A stretch of 64,000 nucleotides of DNA from Microtetraspora sp. NBRC 16547 (GTDB lineage: Bacteria > Actinomycetota > Actinomycetes > Streptosporangiales > Streptosporangiaceae), in contig NZ_BSSE01000015.1 of assembly GCF_030268965.1 (NCBI RefSeq), positions 1 through 64,000 on the forward strand, given 5' to 3'. This document shows positions 36,113 to 45,869 of the stretch, piece after piece. The notes below the pieces were generated by a model. That model was given only the letters and a program-made list of their open reading frames with translations, did no database searches and was not told where the DNA came from. The translations under genes and the position numbers were made by a program. The first letter of the stretch is position 1. Each line of letters starts with the position of its first letter.

Positions 36113-37048
36113 TCAGCGTGTCTCGGGAAACTGAACGCCCGCACCATTCAGGTCGACGTTCAAGGGCTGGATGAGCCAGTCCGTACCCACTTCTGATGCG
36201 ATCAAATCCTCGGTGTCCGATGTCGAAAAGGCAAGGACCGTCGGACCCGCTCCCGAGACGATCGCGGCAATCCCCGCGGCGCGCAGCCGTCGTACCAGGT
36301 CAGCGGTCCGCGGCATGGCGGGCGCGCGGTAGTCCTGGTGCAGGCGGTCTTCGGTGGCGGCGAGAAGCAGGCCGGATTCCGGCATCCGGGTCAGCGCCGC
36401 GATGAGCAGCGCCGCCCGCCCCGCGTTGACGGCGGCGTCGGAATGCGGCACGTCCTTCGGCAGAAGTCCGCGCGCCTCCTCCGTGGACAACCGGAAGGCC
36501 GGGATCAACGCGACCGGCCGGATGTCGTCGTGCGGGACGAGCTTCACCATACGCGGCGTGCCGGACTGCTCGGTCCACGCGATGGTCAGCCCTCCGGCCA
36601 GGCAGGGCGCCACGTTGTCGGGATGGCCTTCCAGCTCCGTGGCCAGCGCGAACGCCTCATCGTCCGACAGGTCCAGCGGCTCGCCCGTACCGGCGGCGGC
36701 GGTGGCGAGCGCCCGCGCGGCGAGGATGCCGGCGCAGATGGCGGCGGAGGACGAGCCGAGCCCGCGCGCGTGCGGGATGCGGTTGCGGCAGCGAAGCGTG
36801 ATGCCGGAGGGTTGCGGAACGCCGATGCGGTCGAACGTGGCCCGCATGGTTTTGACGATCAGATGGCCCTCGCCCGCGTCCAGCTCTCCCGCGCCCTGCC
36901 CCTCGACTTCGATGGTCACGCTGTCGCCGGAGAGTTCGGCCTCGATCTCGTCGTACAGGTCGAGTGCGAGGCCGAGGCTGTCGAATCCGGGCCCGAGGTT
37001 GGCGCTCGTCGCCGGAACCCGGACGACCACGCTGTTGCTACCGGTCAT
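36113..37048 (-). CDS. thrB: Homoserine kinase
   Basis: A 311-residue GHMP-family kinase phosphorylating homoserine in threonine synthesis. Motif 1 is VRVPATSANLGPGFDSLGLAL; the ATP loop is HARGLGSSSAAICAG; the C-terminal motif is AIVSGAGPTVLAF. It follows thrC after 126 bases containing a probable terminator, so it may have its own promoter as well. Confidence 0.96.
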   Translation of the reverse strand: MTGSNSVVVRVPATSANLGPGFDSLGLALDLYDEIEAELSGDSVTIEVEGQGAGELDAGEGHLIVKTMRATFDRIGVPQPSGITLRCRNRIPHARGLGSSSAAICAGILAARALATAAAGTGEPLDLSDDEAFALATELEGHPDNVAPCLAGGLTIAWTEQSGTPRMVKLVPHDDIRPVALIPAFRLSTEEARGLLPKDVPHSDAAVNAGRAALLIAALTRMPESGLLLAATEDRLHQDYRAPAMPRTADLVRRLRAAGIAAIVSGAGPTVLAFSTSDTEDLIASEVGTDWLIQPLNVDLNGAGVQFPETR

Positions 37049-37127
37049 TCATCACCAGATCCACTACATGATCAGGACAGGATCGGCACCGATCGGGTTA
37101 CCGCACCGGCGCCTCGTGCGCGATCGG

Positions 37128-37159
37128 GAACGGCGCGGGCCGGAAGGCCGGCGCCGTTC
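37128..37159 (-). terminator. Probable terminator between thrC and thrB
   Basis: GAACGGCGCGGGCC (37128-37141) and GGCCGGCGCCGTTC (37146-37159) form a 14-bp stem with one mismatch and a GGAA loop, 15 bases beyond the thrC stop on the minus strand. There is no T-run. Confidence 0.65.
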
Positions 37160-37174
37160 TCGCGGTCGTGCGGG

Positions 37175-38233
37175 TCAGGCGAGTTCGAGCGCGGAGGCCG
37201 CGGCGTACGCGTCGACGGGGATCGTCACCGGGGCGGGAGCGCCGGAGATCGCCCAGTCGGGGTCCTTGAGGCCGTTGCCGGTCACCGTGCAGACGACGCG
37301 CTGGCCCGGGGAGAGCAGCCCCTGCTCGTGTGCCTGCAGCAGGCCCGCGACGCTCGCCGCCGACGCGAGCTCGACGAAGACGCCCTCGCTCTGCGCGAGC
37401 AGCTTGTACGCGGAGGCGATCTGGCGGTCGGTCACCGCCTGGATGTCGCCGCCGGACTCGTCACGCGCGGCCTCGGCGAGCTTCCAGGAGGCTGGGTTGC
37501 CGATCCTGATCGCGGTCGCGATGGTGTGCGGGTGGGTGACCGGGGCGCCGTTGACGATGGGCGCGGCGCCGCTCGCCTGGAAGCCGAGCATTCGCGGCGT
37601 CTTCGTGGCGATGCCGTCCGCGGCGTACTCCTTGTAGCCCATCCAGTACGCCGAGATGTTGCCGGCGTTGCCGACGGGGATGCAGTGCACGTCGGGGGCG
37701 TCGCCGAGAGTGTCGACGATCTCGAACGCGGCCGTCTTCTGGCCCTGCAGGCGGTACGGGTTGACGGAGTTGACCAGGGCGATGGGGTAGTTCTCCGCGA
37801 GCTTCCTGGTCATCTCGAGGCAGTCGTCGAAGGACCCCTCGACCTGGAGCAGCCGGGCTCCGTGGACGAGCGCCTGGGCCAGCTTGCCCATGGCGATCTT
37901 GCCGCGCGGCACGAGCACCGCGCAGGTCAGTCCGGCGCGTACGGCGTAGGCGGCGGCGGAGGCGCTGGTGTTGCCGGTGGAGGCGCAGATCACCGCCTGG
38001 GCGCCGTCCTCCACGGCCTTGCTGATGGCCATGGTCATGCCACGGTCCTTGAAGCTGCCGGTCGGGTTGAGACCCTCGACCTTGAGGTAGACGTCACAGC
38101 CGGTCATCTCGGAGACGCGCTTGGCGGGCACGAGCGGCGTGCCGCCTTCGAGCAGGGTGACCACGGGCGTCGTAGTGGTCACCGGAAGCCGGTCACGGTA
38201 CTCCTCGATGAGGCCACGCCAAGCCCTGGTCAT
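37175..38233 (-). CDS. thrC: Threonine synthase
   Basis: A 352-residue PLP enzyme converting O-phosphohomoserine to threonine. The PLP lysine lies in [14 protein letters not shown]; the phosphate-binding glycine loop is [12 protein letters not shown]; the substrate loop reads [15 protein letters not shown]. The ATG at 38233 follows GGAGGAGC at good spacing; an open frame extends further but is not conserved. Upstream, TTGGCC (38281-38286) and GGCCAA (38298-38303) are inverted and could be an operator. Confidence 0.96.
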   Translation of the reverse strand: MTRAWRGLIEEYRDRLPVTTTTPVVTLLEGGTPLVPAKRVSEMTGCDVYLKVEGLNPTGSFKDRGMTMAISKAVEDGAQAVICASTGNTSASAAAYAVRAGLTCAVLVPRGKIAMGKLAQALVHGARLLQVEGSFDDCLEMTRKLAENYPIALVNSVNPYRLQGQKTAAFEIVDTLGDAPDVHCIPVGNAGNISAYWMGYKEYAADGIATKTPRMLGFQASGAAPIVNGAPVTHPHTIATAIRIGNPASWKLAEAARDESGGDIQAVTDRQIASAYKLLAQSEGVFVELASAASVAGLLQAHEQGLLSPGQRVVCTVTGNGLKDPDWAISGAPAPVTIPVDAYAAASALELA

Positions 38234-38426
38234 GATCGCTCCTCCTACGCGGGCCTCGTCACACGGGCCCACCTGCGGTATTGGCCCTCGAGTTTACGGC
38301 CAACCGCTCTACCTGCGGGATCCACCATCCACCTTATGGACATATTTACGGACATGCTGTCGATATACGGGTGCTGGTGCAGTTTCCAGCTATGAGCGAA
38401 CGAGAAGGTCGCTTCGCCAGCGCCCC

Positions 38427-38473
38427 GTGCCGCCCTGGGCGACGCGACGGGGCAAAGATTGACGGGAGGGGCA
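38427..38473. repeat. Left copy of a 47-bp inverted repeat flanking a glycosyltransferase gene
   Basis: This segment reappears inverted at 40260-40306 with 46 of 47 identical bases, 40 of them contiguous (38434-38473). It lies 51 bases before the glycosyltransferase start. Such long near-identical intergenic copies are not explained by gene function. They could be ends of a small mobile or invertible unit, or two members of a dispersed repeat. Confidence 0.85.
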
Positions 38474-38524
38474 ATAGGGTCGTTTCTGACTTGACTCGAT
38501 CAACGACAAGCGAGGAGGGGCATC

Positions 38525-40162
38525 GTGACGGGCGACGAGGCCCGGCCGAGGATTCGGCACAACGACTATTCTCCTGTGACCCCCGCGCCGATCGGCCGCT
38601 GGAACCCCGAACTGCCGGTCAGCGTGATCATTCCCGCGCACGGCGGCCAGCACCGGCTCGACCTCGTCCTCGCCTCCCTCGCGGCGCAGAGCTACCCGGC
38701 CCCGCTCACCGAGGTCATCGTGGTGGACGACGGCAGCAGTCCGCCTCTCCGGCTGCCGGAGATCCGGCCGGAGAACACGCGGTTGATCCAGTCCCCGCCG
38801 GACGGGCGGGGCGCGGGCCACGCCATGAACGCCGGGATCGCCGTCGCCGAGGGCGAGGTCGTCCAACGGCTCGACGCCGACATGGTCATCCACCGTGAGC
38901 ACCTGGAGGCCCTGCTGCGCTGGCAGCACCTGACCGACTACCTGGTGACCTTCGGCGGCAAGAAGTTCGTGACCGAGCCACCACTGCGGCCCGGCGAGGT
39001 GTTCGAGGCGGTCGGAAAGGGTGAGCTGGAGTCCCTGTTCGCCGATTCTGAGCTGGTGTCCAGCTCGACGGAGGAGACGGTCCGCCGCCTCGACGGGCTA
39101 CGCGCCAGCCGGAACCCGTACCAGACCTGCACGGGGCCGACCGTCTCGCTGCGCCGCACCCTCCTCGACAAGGTCCGCGGGTTCGATCCGGCGGTGGTAC
39201 GCGGGCAGGACACGGAGTTCGCGTACCGGTTGGCCCAGGAGGGCGCGGTGTTCGTCCCCGACTTCTCGGCCAGGGCGGTCCACCTCGGGCTGCCCGCCCA
39301 GCGGGGCGAGCACAGGGAGGCGATCGTGCGGCTGGTGGAGACCTATCTGGCGCATCAGGTCCCGCTCCGCCGCGACCTGCGCAAGGAGTGGGGGCGCGGG
39401 TGGGCCGTGCCGTACGTGGAGATCGTCCTCGACGTGTCGGCGGGCCCGGGTGCCGTCCCGCCGGGGACGGCCCAGGCGGCGCGGGCGGCGATCTCGGCCG
39501 CGCTCGGCGGGACGGTGTCCGATGTGCGGATCAGCCTGGTGGGGCCGTGGTCGCGGCTCGGCGATGTCCGTGTGGGCGATCCCCTGTTCGACCTGGTCCT
39601 GTTGCGTGAGGGCTTCGAGCGAGACCCTCGGGTACGGCTCGTCGAGGAGATTCCGCCGTCGGCGGCGCCGACGCCGTTCCGGTTCACAGGACCGCTCGGC
39701 CACCCGCTCGCGCCGGACACGCTTGAGCGCATGACGAAGGCGATGACCGAGGAGCGGCTCGGCATGCTGGTCGTGACGTTCCCGGACGGCGGCACGGCGA
39801 CGCTCAGCCGGACCGAGGCCGTGAACCGTGCCCGCCTCCTCGCGAGCCCCGGCGAGCCTCTGGAGTCCGTGGTCGACCTCACCCACGGCGTACGGCACGC
39901 CGAGCCGGCCCAATTCTGGGACGCGGACGCGGCGGACCGCAGCGCGCGGACGACCGCGCAGCACCATCCGCACCGGACAGGGCGCGACGAGACGGCGGGA
40001 GCGCGGCCGGCGCCCAAGCCAGCCGCCGATACTACGGCCGATACCGCAGCCGATACCAGGGCCGATACTGCGGCCGATGCGGCACCTGTCTCGGCGTCGG
40101 CGAAACCGGCCGCGCCGGCGCGGCGCTCCGGCTTGCTGGACCGCCTTCGGGGGATGCGCTGA
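38525..40162 (+). CDS. Family 2 glycosyltransferase with low-complexity tail
   Basis: A 545-residue cytoplasmic glycosyltransferase. The N-terminal GT-A domain shows VSVIIPAHGGQHRL, VIVVDDGSS, the DxD-type RLDADMVIHREHL and the acceptor-side CTGPTVSLRRTLLDKVRGFD with VRGQDTEFAYRL. A second, less conserved domain (about residues 270-470) follows. The last 70 residues are Ala/Thr/Asp-rich (repeats like ADTTADTAADTRAD). The GTG at 38525 follows GAGGAGGGG. It is an accessory gene inside the thrC-hom interval, bounded by 47-bp inverted repeats, and probably builds a surface glycan. Donor and acceptor are unknown. Confidence 0.85.
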   Translation: MTGDEARPRIRHNDYSPVTPAPIGRWNPELPVSVIIPAHGGQHRLDLVLASLAAQSYPAPLTEVIVVDDGSSPPLRLPEIRPENTRLIQSPPDGRGAGHAMNAGIAVAEGEVVQRLDADMVIHREHLEALLRWQHLTDYLVTFGGKKFVTEPPLRPGEVFEAVGKGELESLFADSELVSSSTEETVRRLDGLRASRNPYQTCTGPTVSLRRTLLDKVRGFDPAVVRGQDTEFAYRLAQEGAVFVPDFSARAVHLGLPAQRGEHREAIVRLVETYLAHQVPLRRDLRKEWGRGWAVPYVEIVLDVSAGPGAVPPGTAQAARAAISAALGGTVSDVRISLVGPWSRLGDVRVGDPLFDLVLLREGFERDPRVRLVEEIPPSAAPTPFRFTGPLGHPLAPDTLERMTKAMTEERLGMLVVTFPDGGTATLSRTEAVNRARLLASPGEPLESVVDLTHGVRHAEPAQFWDADAADRSARTTAQHHPHRTGRDETAGARPAPKPAADTTADTAADTRADTAADAAPVSASAKPAAPARRSGLLDRLRGMR

Positions 40163-40259
40163 CGCGGCGCCGCGACACCTGCCGGTCGCGGCGCGGCCCC
40201 AGTCCAGCGCGGTGCGGTTCGCCCGATATCGCCGCCGAGTTCCCGGCGCAGGACGCTAA

Positions 40260-40306
40260 TGCCCCTCCCGTCAATCTTTGCCCCGTCGCGTCGCCCAGGA
40301 CGGCAC
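40260..40306. repeat. Right copy of the 47-bp inverted repeat
   Basis: Inverted match to 38427-38473, with a single difference at 40300. It is followed by a small hairpin (CGTAG/CTACG near 40330) before the stop of the opposing GT-C gene. The gap 40163-40417 has no gene. Confidence 0.85.
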
Positions 40307-40417
40307 CTCGCTGCGTTGTCGTCGTCGGCCGTAGGCTCCGCTACGACCTCCTCCTCCGCCTTGCGATGCACCACCCTGGACACCGCTCCTTCCGGGCAAA
40401 CCTTGCCGGTCACGGCA

Positions 40418-41944
40418 CTAGCGGGTGAACAGGGCGACCGTGAGGCCGGGCAGTTCGGCGGAGTGCCAGGAGAACTCGGCCTCCAGCCCGGCGCGGCGTG
40501 CGGCGGCGACTTGGGGGAATCTGTCGCCGTCGAGGCCGGCCTGCTTGGTGCCGCGCCACACGATCCAGACCCGATCCCGTCCCTTCAGCACCGTGTCGAG
40601 ATCAGCCCGCTCTGGATAGCCGAGACCACGGGGATCGGGCGCGGTGCCGATCCCTGCGACGTCTTCGGGGAGGCGGTCGCCTCCGTAGTAGCGGAACCCG
40701 GTGCGCAGCCAACTCTGGCCGTACAGAATCGCGTCACCTGGCTGGAGCGCGGCCTCGATGACGCGGCTCGCGCCTCGGAAATCCTCGTAGTGACCGTTGT
40801 CGGAGCGGTAGGCGATCTGCACGGGGAGTGCGATCAGGGCGAGCACCAGACTGGGCAGCACGGTCACAGCGGTGGAGAGCCCCGGCCGCCGTGAGAGTCC
40901 AGGGAGCGACGCCCAGGGGACCGCCGCCAGGCCGATGCCTCCGAGCAGGGCCAGGCCCGGAACCGTCACGAAGAGGTAGCGGTCCACGTAGACCGGCATC
41001 ACGGCGTACGAGATCACGAGCATCAACAGCGGTGGGAGGACGAACCAGAACGCCGCCCCGACGGCCCAGGCGGCGCCCGACCGGTCGCGCACGGGTCGCC
41101 GGGACCGTAGCCACAGCACAGCGGCCCCGGCGAACGCCGCGATCAGCAGCAGCGTCCCGGCGACCTGATCGCCGGTGGCCATCTTGGGGAACTTGAGCAG
41201 GATCGACGGGTCCTTGAGCGGGATCCAGCTGATCGCATGGCGCTCGCCGAACCCGATGGCGGCGAAAGCCGCGGCGGGCAGGCATCCGAGGGCGACCGCG
41301 GGCAGCAGGTGACGGACCGTCATACGCGGGGGCAGCGCCCACAACGCGATCACGAGTTGCGCGGGGACGACCAGCATGGCGAACAGATGCGTACACCCCA
41401 GCAGCGCCACCGAAGCGCCGTACAGCGCCAGCCGCCGCCCGGTCGGTCGCGTGACGGCCCGGTGCAGTGCCCAGAACGAGATCACCGCCGCCGCGGCGGC
41501 GAACGCGTACGGCCGGGCGTTGGCCCCGTGGTAGGACACGGCGGGCAGCACCGCGAAGAGCCCGGCGGCGGCGAGGCCCGCCCGCGAGCTGTGCAGGCGC
41601 CGCCCGAGATCGAGCAGGAAGGCCGCGGCGACACCGATCGCGACGGCGGACGGCAGCCTCAGCCACCACTCCGAGTCGCCTGCCATCCCCCAAAAATGCA
41701 TGAAGGTGTAGTACGGCAGGAAATGTCCATCAATGTTCTGCGCAAGCGTCCACAATCCAGAAAGCGAACGGCCCGCGGCACCATAGGTGGCCATCTCGTC
41801 CCCGGAAAGCGAAGGTCCGCCGGATCCGAGGATCGCGACGCAGGTCGCCACGGCACCCGCCGCGACGGGCATCCTCCACGACCCCGTCCGTCCCCGTTCT
41901 TCGCTATTTGTGGCACTTGCGGCAATCTGCGTCAGATTGGCCAT
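40418..41944 (-). CDS. GT-C fold membrane glycosyltransferase (GT39/ArnT-like)
   Basis: A 508-residue integral membrane protein with about ten to eleven hydrophobic segments. The first external loop contains GDEMATY, the acidic pair typical of polyprenyl-phosphate-sugar dependent GT-C enzymes, followed by PYYTFMHFWGMAGDSEWWLRLPSA. The C-terminal 120 residues form a soluble outer domain (DNGHYEDFRGASRVIEAALQPGD). It probably moves mannose or another sugar from a lipid carrier to a protein or glycan outside the membrane. It stands between thrC and hom, where many actinomycetes have no gene, beside the GT2 gene. Confidence 0.8.
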   Translation of the reverse strand: MANLTQIAASATNSEERGRTGSWRMPVAAGAVATCVAILGSGGPSLSGDEMATYGAAGRSLSGLWTLAQNIDGHFLPYYTFMHFWGMAGDSEWWLRLPSAVAIGVAAAFLLDLGRRLHSSRAGLAAAGLFAVLPAVSYHGANARPYAFAAAAAVISFWALHRAVTRPTGRRLALYGASVALLGCTHLFAMLVVPAQLVIALWALPPRMTVRHLLPAVALGCLPAAAFAAIGFGERHAISWIPLKDPSILLKFPKMATGDQVAGTLLLIAAFAGAAVLWLRSRRPVRDRSGAAWAVGAAFWFVLPPLLMLVISYAVMPVYVDRYLFVTVPGLALLGGIGLAAVPWASLPGLSRRPGLSTAVTVLPSLVLALIALPVQIAYRSDNGHYEDFRGASRVIEAALQPGDAILYGQSWLRTGFRYYGGDRLPEDVAGIGTAPDPRGLGYPERADLDTVLKGRDRVWIVWRGTKQAGLDGDRFPQVAAARRAGLEAEFSWHSAELPGLTVALFTR

Positions 41945-42043
41945 CTGCGGACCATAGCAGTCTGTTGCCGAAACGATCTGGTCCTTCGCCTGGCAAGCGC
42001 GCGCGGCGTCGTGGAACCGACCCCGTACTTCCCCATAAGATCC

Positions 42044-42071
42044 ACCCGGCCGACCTTAAGGGCGGCCGGGT
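42044..42071 (-). terminator. Terminator of the lysA-hom operon
   Basis: ACCCGGCCG (42044-42052) and CGGCCGGGT (42063-42071) form a perfect 9-bp stem enclosing the self-complementary CCTTAAGG, about 60 bases beyond the hom stop on the minus strand. Confidence 0.75.
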
Positions 42072-42130
42072 TCGCCTGTCAGGGGAGCCGACAGCGCACC
42101 GCAGAGTCTCCGGAAGCCGGAGTCAGCCCG

Positions 42131-43429
42131 TCAGGGGGTCTCGTCGCCTTCGACGCGCATCACACCGGCGACCGCGCGAACGATGTCCATCTCGCGCAGG
42201 CTCTCGATGGTGGCCGAGAGCGCGGCGTCGCTGGCCCGGTGGGTGACGAGGACGAGTTGGGCGTCGTCACCCCTGCCCTCCTGGCGGACGGTCTGGATCG
42301 ACACGTCGTGCTTGGCGAAGATCTCGGCCACCCTGGCGAGGACGCCCGGCTTGTCGGCCACGTCCAGGGAGACGTGGCAACGCGTGACACTCTCGCCCAT
42401 CGGGTGGACCCGCAGGTCGGCGTAGGTGGACTCCTCCGGGCCGCGGGTGTTCGCGATGCGGTTGCGCGCCACGGCGACGATGTCGCCGAGCACCGCCGAC
42501 GCGGTGGGCGCGCCGCCCGCGCCCGCGCCGTAGAACATCAGACGCCCGGCCGACTCGGCCTCCACGAACACGGCGTTGTACGCCTCGCGGACACCGGCCA
42601 GGGGGTGCGACCTCGGGATCATGGCGGGGTGGACCCGGACGCCCACGGAACGACCGTCGTCCGACCGCGCGCAGATGGCGAGCAGCTTGATGACGTATCC
42701 CATGGCCTTCGCCGAGGCGACGTCGGCGGCGGTGATCTCGGTGATGCCCTCGCGGTGCACGTCGGCGGCGGTCACCCGGCTGTGGAAGGCGATCCCCGCG
42801 AGGATCGCCGCCTTGGCCGCCGCGTCGAAGCCCTCGACGTCGGCGGTCGGGTCCGCCTCGGCGTAGCCGAGCGCCTGGGCCTCCTCCAGCGCGTCGGTGA
42901 ACGAGGCGCCGGTGGAGTCCATCTTGTCGAGGATGTAGTTGGTGGTGCCGTTGACGATGCCGAGCACCCGCTGCACGCGGTCACCGGCCATCGACTCCCG
43001 CAGCGGGCGCAGCAGCGGGATCGCCCCCGCGACACTGGCCTCGAAGTAGAGGTCGGCGTTGTTCTCGCGCGCGGCGCGGTGGATGGTCGCGCCGTCCTCG
43101 GCCAGCAGCGCCTTGTTCGCGGTGACCACGGACTTGCCCGAGGCCATCGCCGAAAGGATCAGCGACCTGGCCGGCTCGATCCCGCCGATCACCTCGACCA
43201 CGATGTCGACGTCGTCGCGGGTCACCAGGCTCTCGGCGTCCGTGGTGAGGAGCGCCGGGTCGATGTCGGCGTCCCGCTTGCGGCCCGGCTTGCGCACCGC
43301 CACGCCGACGAGCTCCAGGGGGGCGCCCACGCGGGCGGCGAGGTCGTTCTCCTGCTCGCGCAGGAGCCGGACGACCTGCGAGCCGACGACCCCGCAGCCG
43401 AGCAACGCGATTTTCAGAGGTTTGGTCAC
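42131..43429 (-). CDS. hom: Homoserine dehydrogenase
   Basis: A 432-residue oxidoreductase reducing aspartate semialdehyde to homoserine, the branch point to threonine and methionine. The N-terminal NAD(P) domain has [22 protein letters not shown] and [11 protein letters not shown] mark the catalytic domain; residues from about 350 form an ACT regulatory domain ([27 protein letters not shown]), so feedback control by threonine is likely. The GTG start overlaps the lysA stop (GTGA), giving translational coupling. Confidence 0.97.
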   Translation of the reverse strand: MTKPLKIALLGCGVVGSQVVRLLREQENDLAARVGAPLELVGVAVRKPGRKRDADIDPALLTTDAESLVTRDDVDIVVEVIGGIEPARSLILSAMASGKSVVTANKALLAEDGATIHRAARENNADLYFEASVAGAIPLLRPLRESMAGDRVQRVLGIVNGTTNYILDKMDSTGASFTDALEEAQALGYAEADPTADVEGFDAAAKAAILAGIAFHSRVTAADVHREGITEITAADVASAKAMGYVIKLLAICARSDDGRSVGVRVHPAMIPRSHPLAGVREAYNAVFVEAESAGRLMFYGAGAGGAPTASAVLGDIVAVARNRIANTRGPEESTYADLRVHPMGESVTRCHVSLDVADKPGVLARVAEIFAKHDVSIQTVRQEGRGDDAQLVLVTHRASDAALSATIESLREMDIVRAVAGVMRVEGDETP

Positions 43430-44808
43430 AGTTGTCCCCTCAGGAGGTCGTCCTCGGTCTCCCGGCGCACGATGACGCGCGACTGGCCGTGGGACACCGC
43501 CACGACGGCCGGCTTGGGCAGGTAGTTGTAGTTGTTGGCGAGCGAGCGGCAGTAGGCCCCCGTCCCGGCCACGGCGACCAGGTCGCCGGGCGTGAGGTCG
43601 GCCGGGAACCACAGGTCGCGCACGATCATGTCACCGCTCTCGCAGTGCTTGCCGACGAGACGGGAGAGCATCGGCTCCGCCTCGCTCTCGCGCGAGGCGA
43701 GCACGGCCGTGTAGTCGGCGCCGTACAGCGCGGTGCGGATGTTGTCGCTCATGCCGCCGTCGACGCTGACGTAGCTGCGCAGGCCCTCCACGTCCTTGAC
43801 GGTGCCGACTTCGTAGAGCGTGACTCCGGAGAGGCCGGCGATGGACCGGCCCGGCTCGACGGTCAGCCGGGGCATGGGCAGGCCCGCCGACTCGCACATC
43901 TTGGTCACGATGTCCCGCAGGCCGTCCGCGAGGACCTTGACGTCAAGGACGTCGTCGCCGTGGACGTACGGGATGCCGTAGCCGCCGCCGAGGTCCAGCT
44001 CGGGCAGGACGACGCCGTGCTCCTCCTTGACCTCCACGAGCAGCGCGGCGAGACGACGCGCCGCGACCTCGAACCCGGCGGTGTCGGTGATCTGCGACCC
44101 GATGTGGGAGTGCAGGCCGACCAGTTCGAGCTGGGGCAGGGCGAGGATGCGCCGGACGGCCTCCGCCGCCGCGCCGCTGCTCAGCGACAGGCCGAACTTC
44201 TGGTCGTCGTGCGCCGTGGCGATGAACTCGTGCGTGTGGGCCTCGACGCCCACGGTGACGCGGATCATGACCTTGGGTCGCGCGCCGTACTTGTCCGCGA
44301 GGAACCCGAGCCGGGCGATCTCCTCGTAGGAGTCGACGACGATGTGGCCGACGCCGACCTCGACGGCCCGCTCCAGCTCGGCGAGCGACTTGTTGTTGCC
44401 GTGCATGGTGATGCGCTCAGGGGGGAAGCCCACGCTGAGCGCGACCGCGAGCTCGCCCGCGCTGCACACGTCGAGACCGAGGTCCTCCTGCTGGATCCAG
44501 CGGGCGATCTCCCTGCACAGGAACGCCTTGCCCGCGTAGTGGACCTCGCCGTCGTCGAACGCCGCGCGATATTCGCGGCAGCGGGAGCGGAAGTCCTCCT
44601 CGTCGATGACGTAGAGCGGCGTGCCGTACTGCGCGGCCAGGTCGCGCACGTCCACACCGCCGACGGTGATCGCGCCGTCGATCCGGCCGGACGTTCGCGT
44701 CCAGATCGCCGGTTCGAGGGCGTTCAGATCAGCGGGGGCGAGCGGTGGACGTTCCTCGGGCAGCGCTTCGGCGTGCCCGTCACCGGCGGAATGGGCGAAT
44801 CGGCTCAC
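43426..44808 (-). CDS. lysA: Diaminopimelate decarboxylase
   Basis: A 460-residue PLP enzyme of alanine-racemase fold that makes lysine from meso-diaminopimelate. It has PLP lysine in [37 protein letters not shown], and the substrate cysteine region KHCESGDM. The GTG at 44808 ([19 protein letters not shown]) matches the start seen in streptomycetes. TAGCCT lies 7 bases before it, fitting a leaderless mRNA. Longer in-frame starts reach 44856. Confidence 0.95.
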   Translation of the reverse strand: MSRFAHSAGDGHAEALPEERPPLAPADLNALEPAIWTRTSGRIDGAITVGGVDVRDLAAQYGTPLYVIDEEDFRSRCREYRAAFDDGEVHYAGKAFLCREIARWIQQEDLGLDVCSAGELAVALSVGFPPERITMHGNNKSLAELERAVEVGVGHIVVDSYEEIARLGFLADKYGARPKVMIRVTVGVEAHTHEFIATAHDDQKFGLSLSSGAAAEAVRRILALPQLELVGLHSHIGSQITDTAGFEVAARRLAALLVEVKEEHGVVLPELDLGGGYGIPYVHGDDVLDVKVLADGLRDIVTKMCESAGLPMPRLTVEPGRSIAGLSGVTLYEVGTVKDVEGLRSYVSVDGGMSDNIRTALYGADYTAVLASRESEAEPMLSRLVGKHCESGDMIVRDLWFPADLTPGDLVAVAGTGAYCRSLANNYNYLPKPAVVAVSHGQSRVIVRRETEDDLLRGQL

Positions 44809-44901
44809 CCGAACGAGGCTATCCGACCCCACCGCCATTGCGAGACGGATGACCAATTGGCGAGACGCGTGACCATAGGAAATGCGGCTATTTCATGATT
44901 T

Positions 44902-44918
44902 CAACGAAAAATTCGTTG
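44902..44918. promoter_or_regulatory. Perfect palindrome between nrtL and lysA
   Basis: CAACGAA (44902-44908) and TTCGTTG (44912-44918) flank AAA in an AT-rich patch about 100 bases upstream of lysA. It could be an operator for lysA or a short terminator of nrtL. The remaining gap 44809-45040 shows no gene. Confidence 0.45.
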
Positions 44919-45040
44919 CACAGCCTCGAAGATAACGGACCTCCTTTGCCGCGCCCCGGGGCGCCCCTCCCCCGCGGATCTCCCGGCCCCCGCCGCGGTC
45001 GCCGGTCGTCGCCATCGGTCGTCGCAGTCGGTCGTCGCCG

Positions 45041-45715
45041 TCACAACCGGTCGGGCAAGGGGACGGCGAAAAGGGCGGCCAGGACGGTTCGTACGGCCGT
45101 CGCCAGCCAGAGCCTCGCGGTGTGGACGTCGTTCACCGGCTGATCGCCCACCGGGACGGCCGGGGCGTGCTCGTGCGCGTCGTGGTAGGCGAGCGCGAGC
45201 TGGCCGGCGTACGCCTCCCAGGCCGGATCACGACTGGCCGCACGGGTCGGCAGCTCGGCGAGCAGCCGGAGCACCGCCCGATCGTGGGGATCGTCCAGCG
45301 GCTCGGGCCGGAATCCCTCCTCGGGAACGCCGAGATCACGCGCCCACCGCTGTACGGCCGCCGCCCGCGCGTGCGCGTACCGGACGACGAACCCGGGGTT
45401 GTCCCACGTACGCGGGAAATCCGGAGCGAGCGCGGCGCGTTCGCGGATCTCGGGCGGTCCCTTCCGCACGATCTCACCGGCGACCTCACCCGGCCGGCTG
45501 ACCGCGATCAGGAGGAACCCGTCGGGCCGGACCCGGACGTCGTCGATCCCGTCGCGGCGGCGAAGCCGTACCGCGATCTCCTCGGCGACCTCGCGCGGCG
45601 GGCGGCCGGACGCGACGCGGAGGGCGACCGGCGAGCCGTAGACCGCCTCCCGCGCCCACGAGCCCCAAGGAACGGGCAGCGCGCCGATGAGCCCGGCAAG
45701 CTGGTCAGGGGTCAC
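45041..45715 (-). CDS. nrtL: ArgS-related anticodon-binding protein NrtL
   Basis: A 224-residue protein whose second half matches the DALR anticodon-binding domain of arginyl-tRNA synthetase (FVVRYAHARAAAVQRWARDLG, then LRLLAELPTRAA and LALAYHDAHEHAPAV). The first half resembles the ArgS N-terminal additional domain, but the catalytic HIGH/KMSK domain is absent. It therefore cannot charge tRNA alone. In streptomycetes the gene lies between argS and lysA; here no argS is adjacent. The GTG at 45715 stands 6 bases after a TACGCT box, suggesting a leaderless transcript. Confidence 0.8.
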   Translation of the reverse strand: MTPDQLAGLIGALPVPWGSWAREAVYGSPVALRVASGRPPREVAEEIAVRLRRRDGIDDVRVRPDGFLLIAVSRPGEVAGEIVRKGPPEIRERAALAPDFPRTWDNPGFVVRYAHARAAAVQRWARDLGVPEEGFRPEPLDDPHDRAVLRLLAELPTRAASRDPAWEAYAGQLALAYHDAHEHAPAVPVGDQPVNDVHTARLWLATAVRTVLAALFAVPLPDRL

Positions 45716-45869
45716 CCAGGCAGCGTAAGGCCGCCCCGGCTCCACCGGTTCACCGTGGACGCCACTCCGCATGCCCCCGCGCCGACGGCCGACTCACCCG
45801 CACCGACTCACCCGCGCCGATTCACCCGCGCCGACCGGCCGGGCGCGACGGAGGCGTGCGAAGGACCGG

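Noticed and set aside
38427-40306. Insertion sequence
   Set aside because: The 47-bp inverted copies enclose no transposase and no target-site duplication is evident; reported instead as an inverted repeat of unknown origin.
45041-45715. Arginyl-tRNA synthetase, truncated
   Set aside because: It matches the separate NrtL-type family with only ArgS-related N-terminal and anticodon-binding regions, and the reading frame is clean. It is not a broken argS.
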